Source: Kiloniella sp.
GTDB taxonomy: Bacteria; Pseudomonadota; Alphaproteobacteria; UBA7985
Assembly (NCBI GenBank): GCA_002690455.1
Contig: NZET01000017.1
Location: 25,505 to 89,504 of the forward strand
Reading direction: 5' to 3'
DNA: 64,000 nt
Shown here: positions 1 to 9,560 of the stretch, piece by piece
Layout of the letters: the number at the start of each line of letters is the position of its first letter
Numbering within the stretch: position 1 is the first letter of the stretch
Made by a program: the position numbers and the translations under genes
Notes under the pieces: generated by a model
What the model was told of the DNA's origin: nothing
Seen by the model: the letters and a program-made list of their open reading frames with translations, nothing else
Databases searched by the model: none

Positions 1-975
1 AAGGCGCTGGTCGCCGAACGCGGGGCCGAGCTGGCCGCGCTGGTCGCCGAGCACGGCGGCGCGTTGTATTTCGAGGCTGCGGTCGCGGGCGGTATCCCGG
101 CGATCAAGGGCCTGCGCGAAGGGCTGGCCGCCAACCGGGTGCAGATGGTCGCGGGGATCCTGAACGGCACCTGTAACTTTATCCTGACCAAAATGCGCAC
201 CGAGCGCCGGGCCTTCGACGACGTGCTGGCCGAGGCGCAGGCGCTGGGCTATGCGGAGGCGGACCCGTCGTTTGACATCGACGGGGTGGACGCGGCGCAC
301 AAGCTCGCCATCCTGTCCGCCGTCGCCTTTGGCGGGGTGCCGGACTTTGGTGCCATCGACCTGCGCGGGATCCGCGAGGTGAAGCTCGAAGACATTGAAA
401 TGGCAGCGGAATTCGGCTTTTCACTCAAGCTGCTAGGCGTAGCCAAGCCGCGCGTCGGTGGGCCGGGCGTGCGCCAGTACGTGGCGCCGGTGATGGTGCC
501 GCTGGGCAACCCCATTGCAGCGGTCGAGGATAGCTTCAACGCCGTGGTGGTGCAGGCCGACCCGGTTGACGAGATCATGATGCGCGGGCGCGGCGCAGGC
601 GAGGGGCCGACGGCCTCTGCTGTTGTGGCTGACATCATGGATTTTGCGCGCGGGATCAATCCGCCGTTGTTCGGGCATTTTGCGCCGGGTGCGGCTTCGG
701 GTGCGGCTTCGGGCGAGGGCGCTGCCGAAGAACGCCGGTTCTGGCGTCTGCTGGTCGACGACCGCCCGGGCGTGATCGCCGAGGTCAGCCAAGTGCTGAG
801 CGAGCAGGGGCTGTCGGTTGAGAAAATCCTGCAGACCGACGCTGACGGCAGCCGCGCACACATTTTCATCCTCACCCACGCCGCGCCGCGTTCGGTCGCA
901 GACAAGGTCGCAGGCGCGCTGGCCGGGCTGTCGTGCATGGTCGAGCAGCCAGCGGTTTACAGCGTCGAAGACTGA
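1..975 (+). CDS. hom: homoserine dehydrogenase, 3' part (5' end outside window)
   Basis: NAD(P)-dependent homoserine dehydrogenase reduces aspartate semialdehyde to homoserine on the path to threonine, methionine and isoleucine. The frame is open from base 1, so 324 of about 430 residues are visible and the N-terminal Rossmann part is missing. Visible motifs are the catalytic-domain signature around NGTCNFILTKM and the AEADPSFDIDG/DAAHKLAIL block that carries the acidic and lysine active-site residues. The last ~75 residues (FWRLLVDDRPGVIAEVSQVLSE onward) form an ACT domain, the usual allosteric threonine sensor. An apparent TTG start at 64 is internal, because the family sequence continues upstream of it. 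The next gene is convergent, 9 bases away. Confidence 0.95.
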   Translation, partial: KALVAERGAELAALVAEHGGALYFEAAVAGGIPAIKGLREGLAANRVQMVAGILNGTCNFILTKMRTERRAFDDVLAEAQALGYAEADPSFDIDGVDAAHKLAILSAVAFGGVPDFGAIDLRGIREVKLEDIEMAAEFGFSLKLLGVAKPRVGGPGVRQYVAPVMVPLGNPIAAVEDSFNAVVVQADPVDEIMMRGRGAGEGPTASAVVADIMDFARGINPPLFGHFAPGAASGAASGEGAAEERRFWRLLVDDRPGVIAEVSQVLSEQGLSVEKILQTDADGSRAHIFILTHAAPRSVADKVAGALAGLSCMVEQPAVYSVED

Positions 976-984
976 TATCCTGCG

Positions 985-1959
985 CTAGCCCCGGTCGTCG
1001 CGGTTGCGCTCCAGCGGCACGGTGCGGTTGCCCCGATGCCAGATCGGGTGCGCGACGGTGTTGACCGGCCGCAGCAGGTGCTGTGCGATCATCGCGAAAT
1101 AGCTGCGGTAGCCATAGCCGCCGTTGGCGGTCTCGAAGTGTGTGCGTTGCTCGTGAAACAGGCGCGGCAGCCGATACCAGGCGACGGTGGGGTGGCTGTG
1201 GTGGACCGCGTGCAGATTGTTGTTCAGGAACAGTAGGGCGAAGAGGCCGCGGTCAGGGATGATCGCGGTGCGGTGTTCCTTGGCCTCTGACGCGCGATGC
1301 TCCGCGAAGGAGCGGATCATCAGCACTGACATAGATGGTAGCGCGACAAAACCGAGGTAGGCGAGCAGGCTGAAGCCGGCCAGGCTGAGGATCAGCAGCA
1401 CGGCCGTGACACCGAGCAAATGCAGCACCCAGTCCCACAGAATCCCCCGATCCCCACGCAGGATCGCGCGCAGGTCCATGCGCACCAGTCCGACTACCGA
1501 CAGCACCGGGCCGAGCACCAGCCGCCCCAGCAAGGTGGCATTGGCCCGCCACAGCCAGCGCACGGGCGCTGGCTGCCGGGCGAAGTCCCCGGGCTCGAAG
1601 TACCAGGATTCGGGGTCGTCGAACGGGTCGGTCAGGTTCTCATCGTTGTGGTGATGCAGGTGCAGGGTCCGGTAACGGCGATAGGGAAACAGTAGCCCCA
1701 GTGGCAGGCTCACCAACGCTTCGTTCAGCCAGCGCAAGCGGGTCGGGTGGCCGTGAACGATTTCATGCTGCAGCGACATGAACTGCACCACGATCAGCAC
1801 CAGCAAAGGACAGCTCAACCACAGCGGCACGTCGGGCAAGACCACCGTGAGCAGGGCCCAAAGCCCGTAGACTGCAATCAAAATGGCCAGCGTCCACGCC
1901 TCAGCCGCGGAACGCAGCAGGCTGCCGACAGGACGCTGACGCCGGTTGCGCGAAGGCAT
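985..1959 (-). CDS. membrane fatty acid desaturase family protein
   Basis: A 324-aa integral-membrane di-iron desaturase/hydroxylase. The histidine boxes are HEIVHGH (residues 65-71), HLHHH (100-104) and HAVHH near residue 255, with a further FAEH at about 225. Hydrophobic segments flank the boxes at ~22-60 and ~180-215. This pattern fits lipid desaturases and the related beta-carotene hydroxylase/ketolase group; the substrate cannot be read from sequence. The ATG at 1959 lies behind a GAGGAGACGCC-like ribosome site. It sits convergent to hom and upstream of recJ's 3' end on the same strand, with 271 bases between them. Confidence 0.8.
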   Translation of the reverse strand: MPSRNRRQRPVGSLLRSAAEAWTLAILIAVYGLWALLTVVLPDVPLWLSCPLLVLIVVQFMSLQHEIVHGHPTRLRWLNEALVSLPLGLLFPYRRYRTLHLHHHNDENLTDPFDDPESWYFEPGDFARQPAPVRWLWRANATLLGRLVLGPVLSVVGLVRMDLRAILRGDRGILWDWVLHLLGVTAVLLILSLAGFSLLAYLGFVALPSMSVLMIRSFAEHRASEAKEHRTAIIPDRGLFALLFLNNNLHAVHHSHPTVAWYRLPRLFHEQRTHFETANGGYGYRSYFAMIAQHLLRPVNTVAHPIWHRGNRTVPLERNRDDRG

Positions 1960-2230
1960 GGCGTCTCCTCAGGCTCAAGCTGTCAAAATAAACCAGACGC
2001 GCGCCGGTATGGACGCGTTGGGTGCGTGCTTACGACGAACGTGAGCAACGCATTCCAATTCAAGCATGGTGCCTCATTTTAAGGGCTAAGGCAACGTGTC
2101 TGCGCACCTGTCAATCAACACGTGCGTGCGCGCGATCGCCGGCGCGCTCGACGCGAGTGAATGGGCGGCGCACAGCGCGACACCCTGGACGTAGGCAGCC
2201 TTCTTCTCGTGCCGTGGGGCCGGATAGGGG

Positions 2231-4099
2231 TCAGGCCGGCGGCACTTCGGCTGCGTCTTCGATAATCATTTGCACGTTACGTCCGCCTCGGTACTCGTCG
2301 AGCGCGAGGTGTCCGGCGACATGGAGCGGGCGGTCGCTTCGGTGCAGCAGGGCATGGCCCAGTGGGGTTTCTACCGCGCGAAAGGCGATAGAGCGCACCC
2401 GAGCGCCATCGGAGCCTTCGAGTTGCACAGCGATGTGCTTCTCGCCCACAATGGTGGCGTTGGATACGCGCGGGCGGGTCAGGGCGACGCGCGGTCGGGG
2501 GTTGCCCTGGCCGAAGGGTTCCATGCCTTGGAATACTTGTACGGTTTCAAAGGTAACGGCCGCCGGGGTCATGGCGACATCAAACTCCATGACATCCGGG
2601 TCGGGGGCCTGGTCCAGACGGGCGGTGACTTCGGCTTCCATGAAGGCGACAAACTCTGGCCACTTGTCCTCACTGATGGCGAGGCCCGCGGCCATGGCGT
2701 GCCCCCCGCCTTCGAGCAGTAGGCCACGTTCGCGCGCTTCGAGGATCAAGCCACCGAGGTTAATGCCGGGAATCGAACGGCCCGAGCCTTTGCCGATGCC
2801 GCCTTCGAAGCTGACGACGATAGCGGGGCGGCGGTGGTTGCCCTTGAGCCGTCCGGCGACCACGCCGATGACGCCGGGATGCCAGCCTTCTCCGCCAGCG
2901 ATCAGAATCGGGGGAACGACAGCGCGGTTCTCCAGCGCCACGCGCTTGGCCTGCTTCATCACGTCGGCTTCGACCGCGCGGCGTTCGAGGTTCAGGTCAT
3001 CCAGCCGTTGTGCCAGTTCCTTGGCGCGTTCGGGGTCATCGGTGGACAGCAGGTCCGAACCAATCCAACTTTCGCCCATGCGTGAACCAGCGTTGATCCG
3101 TGGGCCAAGGTCGAAGCCGAAGACCTCTGGCGTCAGCGCGCCGTTGCGTCCGGTGATCTCGCGCAGGGCCTTCATGCCGGGGTTGGCCCAGCGTTCGAGG
3201 ATCTTTAGCCCTTGGCTGACGTACACGCGGTTGAGGCCGAGCAGCGGAACCACGTCGCACACTGTTCCCATGGCCACAACGTCGAGCATGCTCATCAGGT
3301 CCGGTGGGGTGATGCCGCGGTCTTCATAGAAATTCATGTCCCGCAGGGCGCGGTTGAGCGCCACGAGGAACAGGAAGGTCAGGCCACAGGCGGCGATAAT
3401 GCCGTGCTCGCTGGGGTCATCGAGGCGGTTCGGGTTTACGACCGCCACCGCGGGTGGCAGGACTTCGGGTGCCATATGGTGGTCAAGCACAATGACATCC
3501 GCACCGGCACCGTTCGCAGCTTCGACAGCATCGTTGGCCATAACCCCACAATCGAGGGTGATAATCAGGTTCGCCCCGTCGAGCGCAAGCTGCCGCATGC
3601 TCTCGACCTTGGGGCCATAGCCTTCTTTGTGTCGGTCAGGGATATAGCAGCGGACTTCCTGGCCCAAAGCGCGGAAGAAGCGGCGGACCAGTGCCGAACT
3701 GGTCGCGCCATCAACATCGAAATCGGCGAAAAGTGCGACTGACTCCTCGGTCAAGATTGCCGCGATCGTCCGCTCGATCGCCGTGTCCATGTCGAGCAAG
3801 TGTGACGGATCCGGCAGGACATCACGCAGGCGGGGTTCAAGAAAGTGCTGCACCCGCTCAGGGTCGACCGATCGTGACGCCAGCGCCCGGGCGACGGGGG
3901 CGGGCAGGCCAGTTCGCGCGGCGATTTCAGTGGCAACTTCCTCACTGGCCTTGCGTGAGACCCAACGGTTCCCCGTGACCGAACGATGTACACCCAAAAA
4001 GGCATCATCGGCGCGGAAACCGGTCGCAGTCAGCGCTCCGCGTTTGACCGCATCAGCGTCTTTGACGAGCGCGGTGGAGAGAGAAGGGTCTTGGTTCAC
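2231..4099 (-). CDS. recJ: single-stranded-DNA-specific exonuclease RecJ
   Basis: RecJ degrades single-stranded DNA 5'->3' in recombination and mismatch repair. The 622-aa length is normal. The DHH phosphoesterase motifs are present: ALFADFDVDGATSS (the DxD pair), LDCG, VLDHH (the DHH motif) and, in the DHHA1 half, GEGWHPGVIGVVAGR and GGGHAMAAG. A C-terminal OB-like domain follows. The start at 4099 is a GTG; no in-frame ATG lies between it and the conserved region, so an alternative start would have to be another rare codon. The frame has a long antisense open frame opposite it that I regard as a codon-bias shadow. Confidence 0.95.
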   Translation of the reverse strand: MNQDPSLSTALVKDADAVKRGALTATGFRADDAFLGVHRSVTGNRWVSRKASEEVATEIAARTGLPAPVARALASRSVDPERVQHFLEPRLRDVLPDPSHLLDMDTAIERTIAAILTEESVALFADFDVDGATSSALVRRFFRALGQEVRCYIPDRHKEGYGPKVESMRQLALDGANLIITLDCGVMANDAVEAANGAGADVIVLDHHMAPEVLPPAVAVVNPNRLDDPSEHGIIAACGLTFLFLVALNRALRDMNFYEDRGITPPDLMSMLDVVAMGTVCDVVPLLGLNRVYVSQGLKILERWANPGMKALREITGRNGALTPEVFGFDLGPRINAGSRMGESWIGSDLLSTDDPERAKELAQRLDDLNLERRAVEADVMKQAKRVALENRAVVPPILIAGGEGWHPGVIGVVAGRLKGNHRRPAIVVSFEGGIGKGSGRSIPGINLGGLILEARERGLLLEGGGHAMAAGLAISEDKWPEFVAFMEAEVTARLDQAPDPDVMEFDVAMTPAAVTFETVQVFQGMEPFGQGNPRPRVALTRPRVSNATIVGEKHIAVQLEGSDGARVRSIAFRAVETPLGHALLHRSDRPLHVAGHLALDEYRGGRNVQMIIEDAAEVPPA

Positions 4100-4343
4100 C
4101 AGGGGCTGATCCTCGCCCCGGCGCTTGAAGCAGCGCCGGTTGTTTCAGTCCCTAGCTATGCCAGTGACCAGTCCGGGCTTCAACATGTTATGCGAGTGCG
4201 GGAACCGGTTTTCATCCACACGCAGCGGGGGAGCTGGGAAGTTATTTTCATCCGGCGCGGCGGGCGTTGTCAGGCATCAGGGAGCCGGTGTTTGTTGTCG
4301 CGCTTCGACACGGGCAGCGCGACAACTCACAAATGACCTCGTC

Positions 4344-5636
4344 TTAGTAACGATAGGGCTCAGGCTTGAAAGGGCCTTCCGGGGTGACGCCGATATACGC
4401 AGCCTGCTCCTGGCTTAGCGTTGTCAGCTTTGCACCCACCTTAGCGAGATGCAGGCTGGCCACTTTCTCATCCAGATGCTTAGGCAGAACATAAACCTGA
4501 CGCTCATAGTTATCGGCGTTGGTCCAAAGCTCGATTTGCGCCAGCGTCTGGTTTGTGAACGATGCCGACATGACGAAGGACGGGTGTCCGGTCGCATTGC
4601 CGAGGTTCACCAATCGGCCTTCAGAGAGCAGAATGATGCGCTTGCCATCGGGGAATTCAACCTCGTCCACCTGCGGCTTGACGTTATGCCACTTAAAGTT
4701 TCGCAGCTCGGCCACTTGTATCTCATTGTCGAAGTGGCCGATGTTTGCGACGATCGCCCGATCGCGCATGTCGCGCATATGGTCGAGCGTGATGATGTCG
4801 ATGTTGCCAGTCGCGGTGACGAAGATATCGCACTGCGAAGCAGCTTCTTCCATGGTAACGACTTCAAAGCCTTCCATCGCAGCCTGCAGTGCACAGATCG
4901 GGTCAGCTTCGGTCACCATGACCCGGCAGCCCGCGTTGCGCAGCGAGGCCGCCGAGCCTTTGCCCACATCGCCAAAGCCGGCGACGACGGCAACTTTCCC
5001 GGCCATCATCACATCAGTGCCGCGTCGCAGCGCATCCACCAGCGATTCGCGGCAACCGTAAAGGTTATCGAACTTAGACTTGGTCACGCTGTCGTTTACA
5101 TTGATTGCTGGCACCAACAGCTTGTTGTCTCGTGCCATTTCGTAGAGGCGGTGAACGCCAGTGGTGGTTTCTTCGGAAATCCCGCGTACGTCGGCCAGCA
5201 TCTCTGGGTACTTATCATGCAGGATCTGAGTCAGGTCGCCGCCGTCATCGAGCACCATGTTTGGGGTCCAGCCGTCAGGTCCAGTGATGGTTTGCTCGAT
5301 GCACCACCAGAATTCTTCTTCGGTCTCGCCTTTCCAAGCGAAGACCGGCGTGCCGCACGCCGCAATAGCCGCGGCTGCCTGATCCTGCGTCGAATAGATG
5401 TTGCAGGATGACCAGCGCACGCTCGCGCCAAGCGCTTCGAGTGTCTGGATCAGCACGGCTGTCTGTATCGTCATGTGCAGGCAGCCGGCAATCCGCGCGC
5501 CGGCCAGCGGTTTGCTCTCACCAAATTCCTCGCGCAGCGCCATGAGGCCTGGCATCTCCGTTTCGGCGATAGCAATTTCTTTCATCCCCCAGTCGGCCAG
5601 GCCGATATCGGCAACCTTATAATCAACGGCGCTCAT
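4344..5636 (-). CDS. ahcY: adenosylhomocysteinase (S-adenosylhomocysteine hydrolase)
   Basis: Cytosolic NAD-dependent enzyme that splits S-adenosylhomocysteine into adenosine and homocysteine, clearing the product inhibitor of all SAM methyltransferases. The 430-aa protein has the substrate-domain segments [17 protein letters not shown] and [11 protein letters not shown], the NAD-binding GFGDVGKG motif and the C-terminal KPEPYRY ending. The length matches the short bacterial form. ATG 5636 is preceded by a GGGAGAAA ribosome site. The 164-base leader was inspected for SAH and SAM riboswitch elements and none was recognised. Confidence 0.97.
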   Translation of the reverse strand: MSAVDYKVADIGLADWGMKEIAIAETEMPGLMALREEFGESKPLAGARIAGCLHMTIQTAVLIQTLEALGASVRWSSCNIYSTQDQAAAAIAACGTPVFAWKGETEEEFWWCIEQTITGPDGWTPNMVLDDGGDLTQILHDKYPEMLADVRGISEETTTGVHRLYEMARDNKLLVPAINVNDSVTKSKFDNLYGCRESLVDALRRGTDVMMAGKVAVVAGFGDVGKGSAASLRNAGCRVMVTEADPICALQAAMEGFEVVTMEEAASQCDIFVTATGNIDIITLDHMRDMRDRAIVANIGHFDNEIQVAELRNFKWHNVKPQVDEVEFPDGKRIILLSEGRLVNLGNATGHPSFVMSASFTNQTLAQIELWTNADNYERQVYVLPKHLDEKVASLHLAKVGAKLTTLSQEQAAYIGVTPEGPFKPEPYRY

Positions 5637-5800
5637 GTTATTTCTCCCGCACGCTGTGTTTTGCCAGCGTTAATACCGGCTTTTGCTCAGGTAAAACAGA
5701 TTTACATCGTCGCATGCAGACTATGGCTGTCATCCTCTTGCAGTAACCCTAGTCTGGGTTAAAACCATTCGGACAATTATTTAACCGTCGGAGTGCAGAG

Positions 5801-6445
5801 ATGTCATTGAAACTCTTTGGCCGTAATGATTCCGTCAACGTTCAAAAGGTCATGTGGCTCTTAGCTGAGTTAGGCCTGCCCTATGAGCAGATCGAAAAGG
5901 GCGGTAAATTTGGCGGACTGGACGATCCAGAATTCCTGGCCATGAACCCGGTTGGTCGGGTGCCGGTGCTGCTCGATGGTGAAACAGCAGTTTTCGAATC
6001 GAATGCCATCCTGCGCTATCTCGCGACCACACGGCCGGGCGGTGAGGGGGTCTATCCTGCTGATCCAGGGCTACGCGCGCAGATTGATGCATGGATGGAC
6101 TACGCTCTGGGTACGCTCTACAGCGACTTTGCCCAATTGTTCCTCGGTGTGGTGAAGACCCCGCCTGCCAAGAGAAACATGAAGGTGATTGCCATCACAG
6201 CCCGGCGTTTTCAGGCCAACATGCTGACCGTGGGCCAAACCCTTGGGGACCGTGATTGGTTGGTTGGGGACAGCCTGAGCCTGGCGGACATCGCCGTCGG
6301 GGCATTCATGTATCGCTTCTACGCGCTCCCCATGATCAAGCGCGTGGATCAGGCACGGGTGCAAGCCTGGACAAACCGTTTGGTCGAGCGGGATGCCTAT
6401 AAGCAGACCTTGGGCTCGAGCTTCAAGCACATGTTTGTGACCTGA
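5801..6445 (+). CDS. glutathione S-transferase family protein
   Basis: A 214-aa cytosolic GST with an N-terminal thioredoxin-like domain (MSLKLFGRNDSVNVQKVMWLL, with the cis-Pro segment GRVPVLLDG and the glutathione-binding FESNAILRYL) and an all-helical C-terminal domain ending at about residue 205. The LADI segment (GDSLSLADIAVG) is the typical N-capping box of the C-terminal domain. It probably conjugates or reduces electrophiles using glutathione; the substrate is unknown. The ATG follows a CGGAG ribosome site. It is divergent from ahcY and convergent with the glycosyltransferase gene. Confidence 0.88.
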   Translation: MSLKLFGRNDSVNVQKVMWLLAELGLPYEQIEKGGKFGGLDDPEFLAMNPVGRVPVLLDGETAVFESNAILRYLATTRPGGEGVYPADPGLRAQIDAWMDYALGTLYSDFAQLFLGVVKTPPAKRNMKVIAITARRFQANMLTVGQTLGDRDWLVGDSLSLADIAVGAFMYRFYALPMIKRVDQARVQAWTNRLVERDAYKQTLGSSFKHMFVT

Positions 6446-6486
6446 ACTGGCCTGATCCGTCCGCCCTGGCGCGGTCGACGCGGGGC

Positions 6487-8118
6487 TTATTTTGATTGTG
6501 CTGAAGGGCAAAGGCCATCCGCGCGGCGCGGACGGTCAACTCTGAACAGGTAAGGTGTATCGATGGTAACCGCGCCATGGGTCACCGGCCACGGGCCAAG
6601 GGGTCTGAGGCTGCAATACGCATCCTGAAGCGCCGCGCGACCGCTCGCGGCGTCCGCCGCGAGCACTAAGAGCGGCGTGGCTTGTGCCGTCCGCGTCGCA
6701 TCGTTCGGATCTGCGAACAGCCGGAGCTGATGCGGTCGGGGGTCGGTGCCGACTGACGGGCGAACGTGGTTCTGATGAAAGGCCAATTGGCTGGCCAGCA
6801 GATAATAGTGTCCGACGATGGAATGACCGGGATAAACCGCATCTCGGTACGCTTGCAGGTCTGCAATGGCTGACCGCCAACCGTATAAATCGCGGGCATT
6901 CTCTAGCATCCAGCGCGGTTCCCGCATCGCCAGCGGGATGAGAAGAAGCAGGCAAAGCACGGCTCCGGTGGTCACTGACAGCGTGCGACCGGCCCCTTTG
7001 AGCCATGCAGGGCCGGCACCGGGCCAGCGACTGGCCGCGACCGCTGTCAACACTAAGGTGCTGGGGAGTAGCCAGTTCAGGAGCACGTCCCGCGCCAGGC
7101 TAAGGCCAAAGATGAACAAGAGGGGCAAGGCGATAAACAGGGTGATGCCAAGCCTTTCGATACGCTGATAATCGGGCCGTTTGCCTGGCTTTACCGGAGC
7201 AGGCCACCCCGGAATTCGAAACAGTACCAGTGCGCCCGGTCCGGCCAGCACCGCAACACCGATGGCCACCAGACCAAAACGACCCAGACGGTCGCCCAAC
7301 CTGTCGGGTTCGGCGGTGAGATGTTCCGTGCTGACGTGGCGGAAAGTTACCCAGCCATGGTTGGCGTTCCAGACCACGAACAGCGCCACTGCCGCCAAAA
7401 CAAACAGAGCTGAGATCCAAGGGCCAGGCCGGGTCAGTTGCGCTCGCCCCGAAGGAGAGATCAACAACGCTAGTCCAAAGGCTGCAATCCAGAGGGCAGC
7501 CGAGACTTTGGCCGAGAAGGCCAGCCCGAGAGCCAGGCCCGTTACCAACCACAAGGCCATCGATCCCTGTTGCACGGCGCGGGTGCCCAAGAGTAGTCCG
7601 AGACTAAGACAGGTCATCATAACGGTATCGTGGACGTAGAACAGCCCGAGCCCCCACAGGCCAGGACTGGTGATGAAGAGGAACAATAACCCGTTCGTTG
7701 CCTGCTTCAGCTGGCCGTCATCAGCCGTCGATACCGTATGAGACGCCGCAGACAGGTCCAAGGCCAACCGGGCGAGAAATGCGCTGGTCAGCAGGGTCAG
7801 TCCGCCGGAAGCCAGCCGCAAAACCCATGCTTGATCCCCGAGTAGGCTGACAAAAGGCCACAGTAGCCATCCGACCAGAAACGGCTGGTCGTAGTAGCCA
7901 TAATCAAGCCGCTGGCTCCAGGTCCAATAGTAGGCCTCGTCATGGATTGGTCCGGTGCCGAGCATCAGGGTAAAGCGGATCACCGCCATGCACCCCAGCG
8001 CCAGCCAAAGTGCTGGAGGCAGGCGCCAGAGGGGCGGCTTGTATTGGTTTATGCGTTCAGCCGCGGTTGTCGTCTCAACTGGGTCCAGGGGGCTTGCCAT
8101 AGAAGTAGCGGTTGACAC
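6487..8118 (-). CDS. GT39/ArnT-like membrane glycosyltransferase
   Basis: A 543-aa polytopic membrane protein of the PMT/ArnT (GT-C fold) group, which transfers sugars from polyprenyl-phosphate donors to lipids or proteins at the periplasmic face. After a cytosolic N-terminus and a first membrane segment (~38-55) comes the hallmark acidic loop GTGPIHDEAYYWTW, followed by DYGYYDQP, the usual GT39 pairing. About ten further hydrophobic segments run to residue ~400, then a soluble periplasmic tail. It starts 3 bases after the recO stop, so the two are probably co-transcribed. The acceptor cannot be deduced; lipid A or a glycolipid is the default guess. Confidence 0.83.
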   Translation of the reverse strand: MSTATSMASPLDPVETTTAAERINQYKPPLWRLPPALWLALGCMAVIRFTLMLGTGPIHDEAYYWTWSQRLDYGYYDQPFLVGWLLWPFVSLLGDQAWVLRLASGGLTLLTSAFLARLALDLSAASHTVSTADDGQLKQATNGLLFLFITSPGLWGLGLFYVHDTVMMTCLSLGLLLGTRAVQQGSMALWLVTGLALGLAFSAKVSAALWIAAFGLALLISPSGRAQLTRPGPWISALFVLAAVALFVVWNANHGWVTFRHVSTEHLTAEPDRLGDRLGRFGLVAIGVAVLAGPGALVLFRIPGWPAPVKPGKRPDYQRIERLGITLFIALPLLFIFGLSLARDVLLNWLLPSTLVLTAVAASRWPGAGPAWLKGAGRTLSVTTGAVLCLLLLIPLAMREPRWMLENARDLYGWRSAIADLQAYRDAVYPGHSIVGHYYLLASQLAFHQNHVRPSVGTDPRPHQLRLFADPNDATRTAQATPLLVLAADAASGRAALQDAYCSLRPLGPWPVTHGAVTIDTPYLFRVDRPRRADGLCPSAQSK

Positions 8119-8121
8119 GTT

Positions 8122-8859
8122 TCAGTCCGCCGCTTCGTCAATGCGCCGCTGCAGGCGCTGTGCTAGCAGCGTACGCTGAGGCGGCATCGTCCAATTATGG
8201 ACGTTAAACACCCGGCGTTCGAGGAAGTGCCCCGCCAGCTTTAGCCCTGCAAGCACGTCTGTGTCTTCGGCTCGGGTACCGCCGAGCAAAAACGCGGGCA
8301 AGGGCAGGAGTCGGTCGAGATAGGGCTCTGCTGCTGTCGCGGAGACCGCCCGTCCGGTCCGTGGTGATACGTGTGTGAGGTTGTCAGTCTCCCCGGTCAC
8401 AGCACAAGACGAGAGGTCGAGGCCAAAGCCCAGGACCTCCAACAAACCCAACTCAATCCGCACCAGAAGCGGTGCCCAATGGGGTTCGTTGATTTGGTCC
8501 AGCCATAGATTGAAAGCCGCGCAGAGCCCGGGCGCAGGTTCGTGTTCGGGCAGGGCGGTGTCGATCAACGCGCAAAGGCTGGCCAATCCTGCTAGTCGGT
8601 CGGCATCATGCATGATGCTGGCTGATGGGGCGTCGATCAGGTCGGCCCGATAACGACCAAGGTGCTCGTTCAACCGACCCGCCCAAGAAAAATCGAGCCT
8701 GTTACCGATTTCGAAGTCCACGCGGTTGCGCTTGGCACCGCCGCCGTGCACCAGTCCGGCATGCAGCCCGAGTTCCTCCGTCAACGCATGCACGACCAGA
8801 TCGCCCTCTCCGAAGCGACGCGCTGAGACAACGACACCGGGCATACGCCATTCAACCAT
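8122..8859 (-). CDS. recO: DNA repair protein RecO
   Basis: RecO loads RecA onto SSB-coated single-stranded DNA together with RecR. The 245-aa protein begins with the OB-fold segment MVEWRMPGVVVSARRFGEGDLVVHALTEELGLHAGLVHGG, written here in the usual RecO form, and continues with the helical domain (ALIDTALPEHEPAPGL, LLVRIELGLLEVLGFGLDLSSCAVTG) and the C-terminal LLAQRLQR. The length is standard. It is the first gene of a two-gene unit with the glycosyltransferase and is not beside era/rnc as in many proteobacteria. Confidence 0.93.
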   Translation of the reverse strand: MVEWRMPGVVVSARRFGEGDLVVHALTEELGLHAGLVHGGGAKRNRVDFEIGNRLDFSWAGRLNEHLGRYRADLIDAPSASIMHDADRLAGLASLCALIDTALPEHEPAPGLCAAFNLWLDQINEPHWAPLLVRIELGLLEVLGFGLDLSSCAVTGETDNLTHVSPRTGRAVSATAAEPYLDRLLPLPAFLLGGTRAEDTDVLAGLKLAGHFLERRVFNVHNWTMPPQRTLLAQRLQRRIDEAAD

Positions 8860-9560
8860 GATTTTCTTTCAAAGCCTGTTGTCGCCACATTGGGGGTAAG
8901 GCACGGGTATTGTCGATGATAGCGCCACATTGCGCAGTCGAATGTTCTAGAGAGTTGAGATTAAAGTGCGCATGTTCCGGTCTGTTCTCATAACTGAGTC
9001 TTCTGAGTCACAGGGCGTCGACCTGGTGCAAAAATGACGCATAATCTCGCTTGCGCCCGAGTCGTTTTATGACGTACTACTGGCGTACAGCTTTGGGGTG
9101 TTGAGAGAAAAGCCAAGCCTGCCTTTAATAATGGTTTGTTTTCAATGCGTTACCGCTTTCCTGTATGCTTTAATTGGGGTGCGAGCAGGGAACTTCAATG
9201 TGGCCTGAGCTGTTTTACGGATGGGGCCGTCTCTGGCGGTTGCAGCCGGACGAAACTGGGCAGAATTTTGCCCCAAACAAGGGATGGAACGCGGAAGGCC
9301 AGCGATTTTCGAGGTTGGATGCGGCACATTCAAAACGGGCCTTACAGCGCCCGAACACGGCAAGAGAAGGGCGGTCAAGTCTGATCGTGCTCTCATTGAT
9401 TTCGTGAGGCTGCCGTCGGTCCGGGCGAGTTTGGTCGGGCGGCAGCATCCACGAGCCGAGAAAATCATCTTCCATGTCCTAAAAATGCCGTTTTGATTAT
9501 GCGCCAAAGTGGCCTAATAAGGTTCAAAATAGTTCAAAGTTTCAAGAAAGGCGTGCCTGC
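8860..9560. other. 700-base non-coding interval before the type I secretion operon
   Basis: No convincing gene. Several short overlapping open frames exist in both directions between 9136 and 9507, but none has a good ribosome site, a recognisable domain or neighbour-like codon use. The first half (8900-9170) is clearly more AT-rich than the flanking genes and contains runs such as TTTAATAATGG and TTTTATGACG that could hold promoters for recO and for the secretion operon. A regulatory leader or small RNA cannot be excluded. Confidence 0.5.

Noticed and set aside
2022-3329. 435-codon open frame on the plus strand opposite recJ
   Set aside because: It lies fully inside recJ on the other strand, is Ser/Arg/Pro-rich and has no motif; it is a GC-bias shadow.
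4449-5411. 320-codon open frame opposite ahcY
   Set aside because: It mirrors the highly conserved ahcY codons and has no ribosome site or domain.
5637-5800. Possible SAH or SAM riboswitch upstream of ahcY
   Set aside because: I looked for the conserved blocks on the ahcY strand and found none that fit.
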